Shown here piece by piece: positions 1-9,078 of a DNA stretch of 64,000 nucleotides. The notes beneath the pieces are model-generated. The model made no database searches, was not told the DNA's origin, and saw nothing but the letters and a program-made list of their open reading frames with translations. How positions within the stretch are numbered: position 1 is the stretch's first letter; each line of letters opens with the position of its first letter. The DNA comes from Mesorhizobium sp. B2-4-15 (GTDB lineage: Bacteria; Pseudomonadota; Alphaproteobacteria; Rhizobiales; Rhizobiaceae), in contig NZ_VFUZ01000012.1 in assembly GCF_006658505.1 (NCBI RefSeq), forward strand, positions 1 to 64,000, read 5' to 3'. The position numbers were made by a program, and so were the translations under genes.

Positions 1-1
1 A

Positions 2-67
2 ACGATCGAGGCCAACGAATGCAAGAACTATTTCGCAAACGCCGGCTACGCTTCCGTCAAAACGTGA
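2..67 (+). pseudogene. C-terminal end of an IS630-type transposase (cut by window edge)
   Basis: The frame opening at base 2 reads 21 residues, ending in a tail of the form IEANECKNYFANAGYA followed by a few residues and TGA. That tail is characteristic of the C-terminus of IS630-family transposases as I know them. Only the tail is visible, so I cannot tell whether the gene is intact to the left. It is followed directly by a copy of the dispersed palindromic repeat family A. Type is given as pseudogene only because it is partial here. Confidence 0.5.
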
Positions 68-72
68 AACGC

Positions 73-126
73 TCTAGGGCGTAGCAAGGAGCGAAGCGAC
101 GCGGCGCAGACCCTAGGATGACGAAG
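73..126. repeat. Palindromic repeat family A, single half-unit
   Basis: A palindrome bounded by CTAGGGC and GACCCTAGG with the core AGCAAGGAGCGAAGCGACGC, followed by ATGACGAAG. The same half-unit recurs at 11568, 12092, 12343 and 15554, so this is a dispersed intergenic element. Confidence 0.75.
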
Positions 127-154
127 TTGAGGAAGGTGCGACGGTCGCGGTCTC

Positions 155-1426
155 CTACTCCGCCATCCTCAACCCAAGCGCCTCGACCATCGCCGGGTCC
201 AGCGCTCGCGTGGCGTCGTCCATCATGCCCATGCCGTCGAAGAGGTCCCAGAACGCCCAGGGGAAACCGAACGACTCGGCGCTCTGCCTGACATCGGAAA
301 TGTAACGGGCACGGTCGGGGTTGGGCGCGGCGGTGTAGCGGGCGTCAGTGCGCAGCGCGCCGAATTCGCCCATGATGACGCGCGCCGGCGCGATGCCGTG
401 GCTATCGGCCCAGTCGCGCGCCTGGCCGAGATATTTGTCGATGAACCAGCGGTCGGGCCGGGCGTCGAAATAGACCTTCAGCACACGTTCGGTTTGCGCA
501 TAGGCGGCTTTCTTGGCCTCGTCCGTGGTTTCGGTATCCTTGGCCATGCGCGCCCTGACGGAAGCCAGCGTCCGCTCGAGCGAGCCGGCGGATGCCGGCC
601 AGGGCACATTGTTGAGCGCGCGGTAGACGGGTTCGCGCATCCAGGGCGCGCCCTGGTGGCTGAACAGATAGGGTTCGTAGAAGTGGAAGGTGAACAGGAT
701 CGGCTCGAAGGCGGCCAGCGGCGCCGGATCGAGTGCCGCCAGCCCACCCACCATCGAGCCGCAGCCTCCGGTGACGACCAGCGGCAAGCTACGGGATGAC
801 GCCCTGGCCGCCGTCAGAAGGGCTGCCTGGACCTGCGACCAGACGTCGGAATCGCAGGATTGCGGCGGCTCGTTGACCGGCTCCAGCGCCACCATGCCCG
901 GCTGAAACCGTTCCAGCCTGCCGGCCAGTTCGCCGACCAATCCGCGATAGGCTTCGAATTCGGGCGCGGCGGTGCTGGAGACCATGCGATCGGGATTCCA
1001 GTAATGGGTGGCGCCATTGGCCTGGACGTTGACGATGATGCCGAGACCGGCCTCGAGCGCGGCGGCGACCGCCGCGTCGATCATGTCCAGCAGCTTGCCG
1101 CGCGTGGCGGGCTCGGCCGCCAGGAACGGGCCGGGATCGACGGGCAGGCGGATGAAGTCGAGCCCCGTCCGGCGCAGTCGGTGAAGGTCGTCCGGTGTCG
1201 GCACTGGGCGCTGCGACTGGAAGGGCGGCCAGTCATAGTCGGTGCGCGGCGCCGGGAATTCGCGCGTCAGCGCGAACCACGGCCAGGCATTGACGCCGCG
1301 GCGAAAACGCCATTCTGCGCTGGCGGCAAGGGCGGGCGCCATGGGCGAAAGCGGCGCCAGCGCGGCGGGCATCAGCGCCGTCGACAGCGCGGTGCGCAGA
1401 AGCCGCCGCCGCGACCAGCCCGTCAT
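155..1426 (-). CDS. Exported glycoside hydrolase family 5 (endoglucanase-like)
   Basis: A 423-residue protein with a twin-arginine-like leader (SRRRLL followed by an Ala/Leu-rich stretch, residues 5-35), so it is probably exported by Tat. The GH5 signature is clear: VNEP at residues 184-187 with Glu186 as the likely acid/base, and IMGEFG with Glu354 as the likely nucleophile. Such enzymes cut beta-1,4-glucan-type chains. Its ATG overlaps the stop of the upstream glycosyltransferase by 4 bp, so the two are co-translated. Together with the polysaccharide genes on the other side, this suggests trimming or turnover of an exopolysaccharide rather than scavenging of plant cellulose. The substrate is inference. 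Confidence 0.85.
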   Translation of the reverse strand: MTGWSRRRLLRTALSTALMPAALAPLSPMAPALAASAEWRFRRGVNAWPWFALTREFPAPRTDYDWPPFQSQRPVPTPDDLHRLRRTGLDFIRLPVDPGPFLAAEPATRGKLLDMIDAAVAAALEAGLGIIVNVQANGATHYWNPDRMVSSTAAPEFEAYRGLVGELAGRLERFQPGMVALEPVNEPPQSCDSDVWSQVQAALLTAARASSRSLPLVVTGGCGSMVGGLAALDPAPLAAFEPILFTFHFYEPYLFSHQGAPWMREPVYRALNNVPWPASAGSLERTLASVRARMAKDTETTDEAKKAAYAQTERVLKVYFDARPDRWFIDKYLGQARDWADSHGIAPARVIMGEFGALRTDARYTAAPNPDRARYISDVRQSAESFGFPWAFWDLFDGMGMMDDATRALDPAMVEALGLRMAE

Positions 1427-2589
1427 ACGGCGCCGGGCGAGGGGCGCTCGATCGCGGCCGGCCGCGATCGAGCGCCGAGAAGCCGGTAGGCTTCATTCTC
1501 ATAGGCAAGCAGGACGTCGTCCCAGCGGAAGGCTTCGCGCGCACGCTTCCTGGCGGCTTCACCACCGGCCTTGACCAGCGCGTCATCTTCCATCGCCTGC
1601 CGCATCCGCTCGGCGCAGCTCTGCGTGTCCGTGAAGTGGATGGCGGCGGTGCCCGCGGTCCATCTGTTGTACGGATTGTCATGGGCGATCACCATGTTGC
1701 CGGCGGCCAGCGCCTCGACCAGTGACGGGTTGGTGCCGCCGACCGTGTGGCCATGCAGATAGGCGCGGGCGTGGAACCTGAGAGCCTTCACCGTTGCCTG
1801 GTCATAGATGGCGCCCGGCAGGACGACCGAGCCGTTCGCCGCCTTGCGGACGGCGACATGGTAGGGAATGTCATCGGAAAGCGTGCCCAGCACCACCAGC
1901 TTCATGTCGCGCTTCTGGCTGCAGAAGGCTTCGACGATCGGCAGTATGTTGTTATCGGGCTCGATGCGCGCGATCGAGATCAGGTATTTTCCAGGCTCGA
2001 GGCCGAGCGCGCGCACCGGCGCCTCCGGTGCCGCTGTCACCGGGTCGGCGCCATAGGCGATGGTGGCGATGGCGCTGCGCGGCCGGCGCGTTGCCAGATG
2101 ATCCGCGATGACGGGATGGTCGGCGATCAGGCGGTGCGAGGCCCAGGCGCCAAGCCACTCGTTGAGCCAGAACCATGTGCGCGCCGCGGCACCCCATTTG
2201 GGCCGGCGCCACTCGATGCCGTCCATGTTGGTGATGATCTTGCGCCGCATCAGCCTGAGCCAGGTCAGGAAGACCGCGCCATTATAGCCAAGCACGAGGC
2301 AGACGCCGGGCCGCCGGGCGGCGTCGAGCACGCATTGCCAGTCGAATTCCAGCGTCGCGCGCGGGCCTTTCGAGGCGACCTGGATGTGGATGAGGTCGAT
2401 GCCGTTCCAGCTTGCGACGCGCACCCTCTGGTCGACCCGCGCAACCTCGTCCTGGCAGTAGACCCCGACCTTCCAGCCGCGCCCGACAAGAAAAAGCGCC
2501 AGCTTCTCGGCGAAGGTTTCGAAGCCGCCATGGGCCGCGGGGATGCCGCGCGTTCCCAGGATCAGGATGGAGGGCTTTTCCGATTTCAT
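1423..2589 (-). CDS. Glycosyltransferase with DUF1972 N-terminal domain
   Basis: About 388 residues from the ATG at 2589, where the protein begins MKSEKPSILILGTRGIPA. An ATG at 2595 and farther upstream codons are in frame, but the sequence before MKSEKPS does not look like this family. The N-terminal part carries the GTRGIPAAHGGFETFAEKL signature of DUF1972 glycosyltransferases (rhamnosyltransferase-like, GT-B fold). The C-terminal half has the GT4-type ARIEPDNN and GTNPSLVEALAAG motifs. It should transfer a sugar onto a lipid-linked intermediate in the cytoplasm. It precedes the GH5 gene with a 4-bp overlap and is divergent from the GT4/flippase operon across about 430 bp. Confidence 0.85.
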   Translation of the reverse strand: MKSEKPSILILGTRGIPAAHGGFETFAEKLALFLVGRGWKVGVYCQDEVARVDQRVRVASWNGIDLIHIQVASKGPRATLEFDWQCVLDAARRPGVCLVLGYNGAVFLTWLRLMRRKIITNMDGIEWRRPKWGAAARTWFWLNEWLGAWASHRLIADHPVIADHLATRRPRSAIATIAYGADPVTAAPEAPVRALGLEPGKYLISIARIEPDNNILPIVEAFCSQKRDMKLVVLGTLSDDIPYHVAVRKAANGSVVLPGAIYDQATVKALRFHARAYLHGHTVGGTNPSLVEALAAGNMVIAHDNPYNRWTAGTAAIHFTDTQSCAERMRQAMEDDALVKAGGEAARKRAREAFRWDDVLLAYENEAYRLLGARSRPAAIERPSPGAV

Positions 2590-2595
2590 GGCCAT

Positions 2596-3016
2596 TGGCG
2601 CTTTCAAGTCCGCTCGATCCGCGGTGCGAGGCTGTCTGATCTCGAAAGCTGGCATGCAACATGTCTGCCAGCTCCGACGCGGCAATTATCGCACCCGGGT
2701 TGTAAAATATTTCTTCCGAACGCCGGAGTCGTTTCACTATCGGTCAACTTTCCGCACGTATGTGTATCGAAACGAGGCATTGCCGGCCCTGGCGACCACC
2801 AGACGGAGAAATCAGGCCCGGCATGATCCTTGCTCAGGGATTTCTGTGCGTCAGAATCGGCGGAGGACGTGCGGAATGGTGTGGCTGATCCGGATTCGAC
2901 ATCCGCTTCATGACCATACCGGCAACCAGTGAAAGTCCAAAGGGTGTTGGGCTTGAGATTTCCAGTCGCCTGTACCGTCAGGCGGCGGGGATCGTCAAAC
3001 TTCCCCTGGCAGAAAG
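2596..3016. other. Divergent intergenic region of the EPS locus
   Basis: About 420 bp between two divergent glycosyltransferase genes, somewhat AT-richer around 2690-2780. It must hold both promoters, but I recognise no specific operator, EcfG-type site or repeat in it. Confidence 0.5.
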
Positions 3017-4198
3017 ATGCTTGGGAATATGCGGATTGCATGCGTCCATCAGGGCTATGAGCTCTATGGCTCCGACCGCAGCTTCGCGGAGAGCGTCGCC
3101 GCGTTGCGCGCCGCGTTTCCGTCCGCCGACATCGAGGTGGTCCTGCCGCGTAGCGGGCCGATCGTGCAGATCCTGGAACCTCACGCCAGCCGCATCGTCT
3201 TCGAGCCGCTTTGGGTGCTGAGGCGCCAGGCCATGGCGCGCCTCGCCACCATCGAGATGGCGCGGCTGCCGGTCGCGGCTTGGCGGGCATGGCGCCGGCT
3301 AAGGGATTGCGATCTCACCTATGTCAACACCTCGATCGTGGCCGATTACGCGCTGGCGGCGCGTCTTCTCCCGCACAAGGCATTGCTGCACATCCACGAA
3401 ATTCCCGAAGGCGTGCTGCGCCGGATCCTCGTCGGGTTGATGCATTGGAGCCATGCCGATCTCATCTTCAATTCGAAGGCGACGCGCGCCGCGTTCGGCG
3501 ATCCCGGATCGGCGCGCTCCCATGTCGTCTATAATGGCGTTGCCGGTCCGGCGGCGGCCGAAGCGATGACCTATGACGGCAAGCGCCCACTGCGCGTGCT
3601 GCTGCTTGGCCGCGTCAACAGGATCAAGGGCCAGGAGGTGCTGCTGGAAGCGATCGCCTCGCTGCCGGCGGAGCTGAAGCCGAGGATCGAGGTGCGGCTT
3701 GTCGGCGGCGCCTTCGAAAGCGTCGAGCGCGAGCGTGCGCTCGCCGAACTGGTCGGCGGCATGGGGCTCACCGAGCGGGTCAGCGTGCTGCCGTTCATAC
3801 GGGACCCGTCCGAGCATTATCGCTGGGCCGACATCGTCGCCGTGCCGTCGCGGCGCCCGGAATCGCTCGGCCGCGTCGCCATCGAGGCGATGGCCCATGG
3901 CCGCCCGCCGCTGGTTTCGGCGATCGGCGGGCTGGTCGAAGTGGTCGCCGACGGCGAGACCGGCTGGCACGTTCCGCCGGGCGACGCAGCCGCACTCGCC
4001 GCGAAATTGCAGGAGATCGTCCTGCGGCCCGAAACCTGGCGCGGTTTTGTCGCCGCCGGGCGCAAACGCTACGAGACGCTATTCAGCGAGCCGGTCGCCG
4101 CGGCCGCGATCACCGCCATCGCCGCCGACAAACTGAAAGCGGCCATGGCAAGGCCGGCCAGGGCGGCAACCGCCCGCCAGGCGGAGACACGGCCATGA
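3017..4198 (+). CDS. Family 4 glycosyltransferase (GT-B)
   Basis: 393 residues. The start may instead be the ATG at 3029, giving MRIACVHQGYEL, a typical GT4 N-terminus. The protein has the Rossmann-like first half and the C-terminal nucleotide-sugar site of GT4 enzymes: LLGRVNRIKGQEVLLEA around residues 195-211 and VPSRRPESLGRVAIEAMAHG around 275-294. The E-x7-E-type element is present. It is expected to add a sugar during assembly of an exopolysaccharide repeat unit at the cytoplasmic face. Its stop overlaps the start of the flippase gene by 4 bp (ATGA), so the genes form an operon. Confidence 0.88.
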   Translation: MLGNMRIACVHQGYELYGSDRSFAESVAALRAAFPSADIEVVLPRSGPIVQILEPHASRIVFEPLWVLRRQAMARLATIEMARLPVAAWRAWRRLRDCDLTYVNTSIVADYALAARLLPHKALLHIHEIPEGVLRRILVGLMHWSHADLIFNSKATRAAFGDPGSARSHVVYNGVAGPAAAEAMTYDGKRPLRVLLLGRVNRIKGQEVLLEAIASLPAELKPRIEVRLVGGAFESVERERALAELVGGMGLTERVSVLPFIRDPSEHYRWADIVAVPSRRPESLGRVAIEAMAHGRPPLVSAIGGLVEVVADGETGWHVPPGDAAALAAKLQEIVLRPETWRGFVAAGRKRYETLFSEPVAAAAITAIAADKLKAAMARPARAATARQAETRP

Positions 4199-5499
4199 AA
4201 TTTCCTGGCCATCTGGTGCGGCGGCTCGTGCTGATGATCGGCGGCGAGGCGATGCAGAGCGGCTTTCACTTTGCCCTCAACATCACGCTGCTGCACATGC
4301 TGTCGGCGCAAGGCTACGGCCTTTTCGCCATCGCCATGGTGATGGGCGGGGTCGGCCTGTCCTATATCAGGTCGCTGACCGCCGTTCCGGCCTCGATATG
4401 GATGGGCAAGAGCACCAACAGCGCCGGCGTCGACGCCCATGACGTGGCCTTCGGAACGGCGGCGCTGGTCGTGGCACTGCTGATGGCGATAGGCACGGCT
4501 GTCCTGATGCATCTCCTGGGCGACCCGAGCGGCATAGCCGCCGGCTGCTTCGTCGGCGCCTGGTCGCTGCGCAGCCACATGCGCACGGCATTCTTCGCGC
4601 GCCGCCTGCAGGTGATCGTCTCCATCAGCGATGCCGCCTTCACAATCTCCGGCACCGTGCTGGCCGGGCTGGCAGTCTGGTTTGCAAAGGACGCGCTGCA
4701 GGCCACGTTCTACGCGCTTACCGCGGCAAATCTGGTTGGCATCCTCGTCCTGGTCCGGCTGGCGCGCCGCACGCTTCGCATCAGCTTCCGCATGCCGACG
4801 CGGCGGCGCTATGCCAGGCTCTGGCGCCAGCTGTGCTGGTCGGCCTTCAGCGCGACCACCACCAACATCCAGGGGCAATGCCTGGCGCTGCTGGTCGCGG
4901 GCATCGCCGGGCCTGCCGCCTACGCACCGCTGGCGGCGGTGCTGGTGTTCTTTGCGCCGTTGCGCATCATCAGTCTTGCCTTCGTGAACATGACGCAGCC
5001 GGAACTCGCGAAGCTCATGCAGCACAATGAAACAGGCCGCGTCTGGACGCAGGCGAAGATCTGGTCGCTCGTCATGGGGCTGGGCGGCCTGGTCTATGGA
5101 TGCGCTGTCATGTTCGTCCTGCCGATGGTGAAATCCCAGGCTCTCCAGGATGCCTCGGTCGGGTTCATCGGGCTTTTCGTGATCGCGAATTTCGTCCCGA
5201 TCATGCTTTACATCATGCCCCGCATCGTCCTCGAAATCCTCGGCGATTTCCGGATCGTCGCCTTCATCACGATGGGCGGCGCGATCGTCGGGTTGGCGCT
5301 GATCGCGATCCTGCTGGCGATCGCCTCCCCACCCTGGGCGCTGCTGGGTTCGGCGGTCTCCGAGACCTTCGTGCTCGCGGCATCATGGTATTTCACGCAT
5401 CACCGCATGTGGAACATCGAGCATCCGGACCAGCAGCACGACAGTCTGCCGGGTTCGTGGCGGCGGCGGGCGGTCACGTTCGCCGCGGCAAAACGATAG
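4195..5499 (+). CDS. Polysaccharide flippase / Wzx-like MOP-superfamily transporter
   Basis: A 434-residue, very hydrophobic protein with about 12 predicted membrane segments spread over its length, as expected for oligosaccharide flippases and O-antigen translocases. There is no obvious soluble domain. It sits between a glycosyltransferase (4-bp overlap upstream) and acyltransferase-like genes (10-bp gap downstream), the usual place for a Wzx protein exporting lipid-linked repeat units across the inner membrane. The family assignment rests on topology and context. No short signature motif defines this family. Confidence 0.8.
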   Translation: MKFPGHLVRRLVLMIGGEAMQSGFHFALNITLLHMLSAQGYGLFAIAMVMGGVGLSYIRSLTAVPASIWMGKSTNSAGVDAHDVAFGTAALVVALLMAIGTAVLMHLLGDPSGIAAGCFVGAWSLRSHMRTAFFARRLQVIVSISDAAFTISGTVLAGLAVWFAKDALQATFYALTAANLVGILVLVRLARRTLRISFRMPTRRRYARLWRQLCWSAFSATTTNIQGQCLALLVAGIAGPAAYAPLAAVLVFFAPLRIISLAFVNMTQPELAKLMQHNETGRVWTQAKIWSLVMGLGGLVYGCAVMFVLPMVKSQALQDASVGFIGLFVIANFVPIMLYIMPRIVLEILGDFRIVAFITMGGAIVGLALIAILLAIASPPWALLGSAVSETFVLAASWYFTHHRMWNIEHPDQQHDSLPGSWRRRAVTFAAAKR

Positions 5500-5508
5500 G
5501 AGAGGGAT

Positions 5509-6735
5509 GTGGCAGGCCAGGCAGTGCGAATTGCTGAGGTGACCGACGTGCCCGGCGGGCAGGTCTCTCCTCCCGTCGCCATAGCCGCGAACGACATCTA
5601 CACGGCACGATTGCACACCAGCCTCGAAACGGTCAGGCCGCTCTGGCTGCGTTTCCAGGCAGACGGCGTGTGCACCGCCCACCAGCATTATGCGTGGGCC
5701 GAGGAGATCATCGCGCGGCTGATGCCGAAAGGTGCCGAAGCGATCATCGTCGAGGTGAGGGACGCCGCGACGGGCGCGCCCAGGATGCTGGTGCCACTGA
5801 TGCGGCGGCGCTCTTTCCACCATTGGGTGATCGAATGGTTGAGCTGCGGCGTCTGCGACTATTCGGCGCCGCTGCTGGCGGATGCGAACCCGTGGACCAG
5901 GCAATCGGCCGAGGCCGCATGGGCGGCGGTGCGTTCCGTGCTGCCGCCGGCGGACCGCGTCCACATCACTGGAATTCCGCAACGGATCCACGGCGTTGCC
6001 AATCCGCTGGCTTTGCTGCCGGCCACGCGCGATTCCATCCAGACCACCTTCGGCCTCGCCATCGACGGCGACCCGGAAACCGTCCTCAAGCGCCTGTGCA
6101 GGCCCTCCTTCGTCAAGGAGTTCGGCAAGGACTGGCGCCGCCTCGAACGGCTCGGCGGCGTGGAACTGGTCGAGGCCGATACGTCGGCCAAGGTGGAGGA
6201 TACTTTCGGCGAGCTGGTCCGGATGCGGCTCGACCGCTTTCGCGAGCTTGGCCGCTTCGACCTGCTGACGCAGAAGCCGATTGTCGATTTCTACCTGAAC
6301 GCAGCCATTCGGGCCCTGTCGGACGGTTCGGTGCGGCTTTTCGGCCTGCGCGTCGGCGAGGCCCTGATCGCGGTTCAATATCTGCTGGTCCATCAAGGGA
6401 CCGTTCACGCTCTCCTGATAGCGATGGACCAGAGTGTCGTGCCCAACGTCTCACCGGGACTTGCAATCATGGGCAGGTTAATGAGCTGGGCACGCGAACA
6501 GGGGCTCGGCTATTTCGACCTGTCGGTCGGAAACCAGAGCTACAAGCAACATATGGGCGCCACGGGTTCGGTCCTGGCCGAACTCCGCCACGGGTTCACG
6601 ATGCGGGGCAGTGTGGCGAGCAACGCCATCGAGTTCCGCAACCGGGCCGAGGCTTTCGTGCGCGCCAACCCACGGCTGCTCAAGGCGGTCCAGGGAACGA
6701 TGCGGGGTTTGCGGCGCTTGCGTGGAGGAAGCTGA
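5509..6735 (+). CDS. CelD/BcsL-type GNAT acyltransferase, copy 1
   Basis: 408 residues starting at GTG 5509, preceded by AGGAGAGGGAT. The C-terminal half has the Acetyltransf_6 (CelD/FemAB-like GNAT) pattern: RFRELGRFDLL, then GLRVGEALIAVQY, and near the end YFDLSVGNQSYKQHMGA. Such proteins occur in cellulose and EPS loci and are thought to acylate polysaccharide precursors or carry out peptidyl-type transfer. It follows the flippase by 10 bp in the same operon. The next gene is a close paralogue whose upstream ribosome-binding region is also duplicated. Confidence 0.85.
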   Translation: MAGQAVRIAEVTDVPGGQVSPPVAIAANDIYTARLHTSLETVRPLWLRFQADGVCTAHQHYAWAEEIIARLMPKGAEAIIVEVRDAATGAPRMLVPLMRRRSFHHWVIEWLSCGVCDYSAPLLADANPWTRQSAEAAWAAVRSVLPPADRVHITGIPQRIHGVANPLALLPATRDSIQTTFGLAIDGDPETVLKRLCRPSFVKEFGKDWRRLERLGGVELVEADTSAKVEDTFGELVRMRLDRFRELGRFDLLTQKPIVDFYLNAAIRALSDGSVRLFGLRVGEALIAVQYLLVHQGTVHALLIAMDQSVVPNVSPGLAIMGRLMSWAREQGLGYFDLSVGNQSYKQHMGATGSVLAELRHGFTMRGSVASNAIEFRNRAEAFVRANPRLLKAVQGTMRGLRRLRGGS

Positions 6736-6763
6736 GGGCGGGCCAGAACGACAGGAGAAGCAT

Positions 6764-7987
6764 GTGGCAAGCCAGGCAATGCGAGCGGCTGCGATGACTG
6801 ATAGACCCGACGGGCCGGTTTCGCTGGTTGCCGCGGGCACCGGCACCTCCGCGCGCTATACGGCGCGGCTGCACACCAGCCTCGACAGCGTAAAGCCGCT
6901 GTGGCTGCGCCTCGAGGCGAATGGTTTGTGCACCGGCCACCAGGCCTTTGCCTGGGTGGAAGGGATCGCCAGATGGCTGATGCCCAAAAGTGCCGACCTG
7001 CTCGTCGTCGAGGTCAACGACGCCGCCACGGGCGCACCGGCCATGCTGCTGCCGCTGATGCGGCGCCGGGCGCTGGGCCATCATGTGATCGAATGGCTGA
7101 GCTGCGGAGTCTGCGATTATTCGGCGCCGCTGCTGGCCGACGCGAGACCCTGGACCCAACAGAGCGCGGACGCCGCCTGGGCGGCGGTCCGTGCCGTGCT
7201 GCCGCCGGCGGACCGAATCCATATCGCGGGGATCCCGCAACGGATCCACGGCGTCGCCAATCCGCTGGCGCTGCTTTCGGCGTCGCGCGACTCCATCCAG
7301 ATCGCCTCGGGCCTGGCCATGGATGGCGAGCCGGAGACGCTGATCAAGCGCATCTGCAAATCGTCCTTCGCCAAGAATTTCCACAAGCACTGCCGCCGTT
7401 TCGAACAGATGGGCAAGCTCGATCTGGTCGAAGCCCGAACGCCCGATATGGTGGAGAAGCAGTTCGCGACGCTGCTGGAGCTCAGGCTCAACCGCTTCCG
7501 CGAGCTCGGGCGTTTCGACCTGCTGACGCAGGCGCCGGTCGTCGCGTTCTACCGCGACGCCGCCCTGCAAGGTCTGTCCGACGGCTCGGTGCGGCTGTTC
7601 GGGCTGCGTGTCGGGGAAGCCTATCTCGCCGTGATCTACGTGCTGGTCATGAAGGGCACCTTGCACGCCCTTCTGCTGGGGATCGACCAGGACGCGGTGG
7701 CCAACACCCCGCCAGGCCTGACGACGATCGGCAAGCTGATGATGTGGGCGCGCGCCCGGGGGCTCGACTATTTCGACCTGTCGGTCGGCAGCCAGGGGTA
7801 CAAGCAGCATATCGGCGCTTCGAGCGCGGTGCTGGCCGAGTTGTGCGAGGCGATGACGCTGCGAGGCGGGGGCGCGACCGCCTATATCAAGCTGCGCGGA
7901 AAGACCGAACTTTTCGTGCGCTCCAGGCCGGGACTGTTCAAGGCGGTGCAGGGCGTGATGCGCCGGCTGCGGCGATTGAAGAACTGA
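6764..7987 (+). CDS. CelD/BcsL-type GNAT acyltransferase, copy 2 (tandem paralogue)
   Basis: 407 residues from GTG 6764. I chose this start because ACAGGAGAAGCAT precedes it and because it aligns with the start of copy 1: both genes open with GTG GCA followed by SQA/GQA. The two proteins are collinear along their whole length, sharing TARLHTSL, EWLSCGVCDYSAPLLADA, RIHGVANPLALL and the YFDLSVG tail, so this is a recent tandem duplication. The role is presumably acyl transfer onto an EPS precursor. Divergence between copies is concentrated in the middle third, which could mean different acceptor specificity. That last point is inference. Confidence 0.85.
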   Translation: MASQAMRAAAMTDRPDGPVSLVAAGTGTSARYTARLHTSLDSVKPLWLRLEANGLCTGHQAFAWVEGIARWLMPKSADLLVVEVNDAATGAPAMLLPLMRRRALGHHVIEWLSCGVCDYSAPLLADARPWTQQSADAAWAAVRAVLPPADRIHIAGIPQRIHGVANPLALLSASRDSIQIASGLAMDGEPETLIKRICKSSFAKNFHKHCRRFEQMGKLDLVEARTPDMVEKQFATLLELRLNRFRELGRFDLLTQAPVVAFYRDAALQGLSDGSVRLFGLRVGEAYLAVIYVLVMKGTLHALLLGIDQDAVANTPPGLTTIGKLMMWARARGLDYFDLSVGSQGYKQHIGASSAVLAELCEAMTLRGGGATAYIKLRGKTELFVRSRPGLFKAVQGVMRRLRRLKN

Positions 7988-8063
7988 GGTTCCCGCCAAC
8001 ACGGATTGACGGGCTCCCCGCAAACCATCACGCTGCCGAAAGAGCAACGGCTTCGGGGAGGGA

Positions 8064-8375
8064 ATGATGGCAAGCCTGGTGGTGATGTATGGCACGCCCG
8101 CGGATCCGGCGGCGTTCGACGCCTATTATCGCGAAAAACACATTCCGTTGGCCAAGACCATCCCGGGATTGCGACGCTACGAAATCAGCAGCGGTCCGGT
8201 GATGACCCCAGCGGGGCCGGCAAAGGTCCATCTGGTCGCCACCTTGCGGTTCGACGATCTGGCCGCCATCCAGAATGCATTCGCCAGCGCCGAAGGGCAG
8301 GCGACCGCCGCCGACCTCCGGGTCTTCGCGACCGGCGGCGCCGATATGCTGATCTTCGACAGCGAGGATGTGTAA
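8064..8375 (+). CDS. EthD-domain protein (dimeric alpha/beta barrel)
   Basis: 103 residues with GGGAGGGA just before the ATG pair. The N-terminal pattern VVMYGTPADPAAFDAYYREKH and the HIPLAKTIPGLRRYE segment are typical of EthD-domain proteins, small ferredoxin-like dimers of poorly defined function named after an ether-degradation accessory protein. A second in-frame ATG follows immediately (8067). No pathway partner is adjacent: the EPS operon ends 76 bp upstream and a hypothetical gene follows. Confidence 0.8.
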   Translation: MMASLVVMYGTPADPAAFDAYYREKHIPLAKTIPGLRRYEISSGPVMTPAGPAKVHLVATLRFDDLAAIQNAFASAEGQATAADLRVFATGGADMLIFDSEDV

Positions 8376-8508
8376 GGCGGGCATTCCTGCCTCAGCTCTT
8401 GATTCAAGCCGAGGCGCGAAGCCCTTCGAAGGTCTGGAAAAATTCCTCCCATCGCAACTCGCCTGACACCAGCGGGTCGTCAATCGCCGAAGGGCGTGGC
8501 CCACCAAA

Positions 8509-8826
8509 TTGACAGGACAGCGCGTCTCCGTCATCCTTGAGCCCAGTCGCCGGGCCGCGGAAGCGGCCATGTTGCGTGTCAGGGCGACCGAGGGCAGCGT
8601 CATGTTCAGTCCCGTCACCGGCCAGAATGCCAAGCGTGCCGCCGTGCGCAAGGCGCTCGACCGCCACAAGGTCTACATCACCGCGCAGAGCTTTTCGGAC
8701 GGCGCCTACCGGGCGCGCGTGCTGGTCGACGGCGAGGCCTATTGGGTCGACGAGTTCCGGCTTGCCCAGTTGCAGCAGGGGTTGACGCCGGCCGAACTCG
8801 AACTGACACCGGCTGCTGACGATTGA
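8509..8826 (+). CDS. Conserved-looking hypothetical protein, 105 aa
   Basis: I do not recognise the family. The protein is soluble, lacks a signal peptide and has a mixed alpha/beta composition with a segment RKALDRHKVYITAQSFSDGA and an acidic C-terminus. Codon use resembles that of the neighbours (GC-rich third positions). The first codon is ATG at 8509 with a weak ribosome-binding site. It ends 42 bp before a pair of family B palindromic repeats. Confidence 0.5.
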   Translation: MTGQRVSVILEPSRRAAEAAMLRVRATEGSVMFSPVTGQNAKRAAVRKALDRHKVYITAQSFSDGAYRARVLVDGEAYWVDEFRLAQLQQGLTPAELELTPAADD

Positions 8827-8867
8827 AGGGCTGTCCCTAGGATGAAAACGGCAAGGCCGGCGGGACA

Positions 8868-9028
8868 GCGCCCCCCTCTGTCCTGCCGGACATCTCCCCC
8901 ACTTGGGGGGAGATTAACAGTTCCAGCGCCGGCGCTCCCTTTACAACGTCGGCGGTTAGCGAAGGCGGCGATGACATCTGATCTCCCCCCTTGTGGGGGA
9001 GATGTCCGGCAGGACAGAGGGGGGCGCG
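8868..9028. repeat. Paired palindromic repeat family B (large hairpin)
   Basis: Two inverted arms, one running CCCCCCTCTGTCCTGCCGGA followed by CATCTCCCCC and the other its reverse complement, enclose about 60 bp. Each arm contains a small hairpin of the form CTCCCCC-ACTT-GGGGGAG. A second full copy is at 26646 and fragments lie near 40369 and 60797. Confidence 0.85.
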
Positions 9029-9078
9029 AAGGAACGCGGCGCTCATTGCTTACGCCTGCCATCACGCCTACCTAACCC

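Noticed and set aside
8840..9075. Short ORFs on both strands through the family B repeat
   Set aside because: They are translations of the palindrome. The same peptides reappear at every copy of the repeat.
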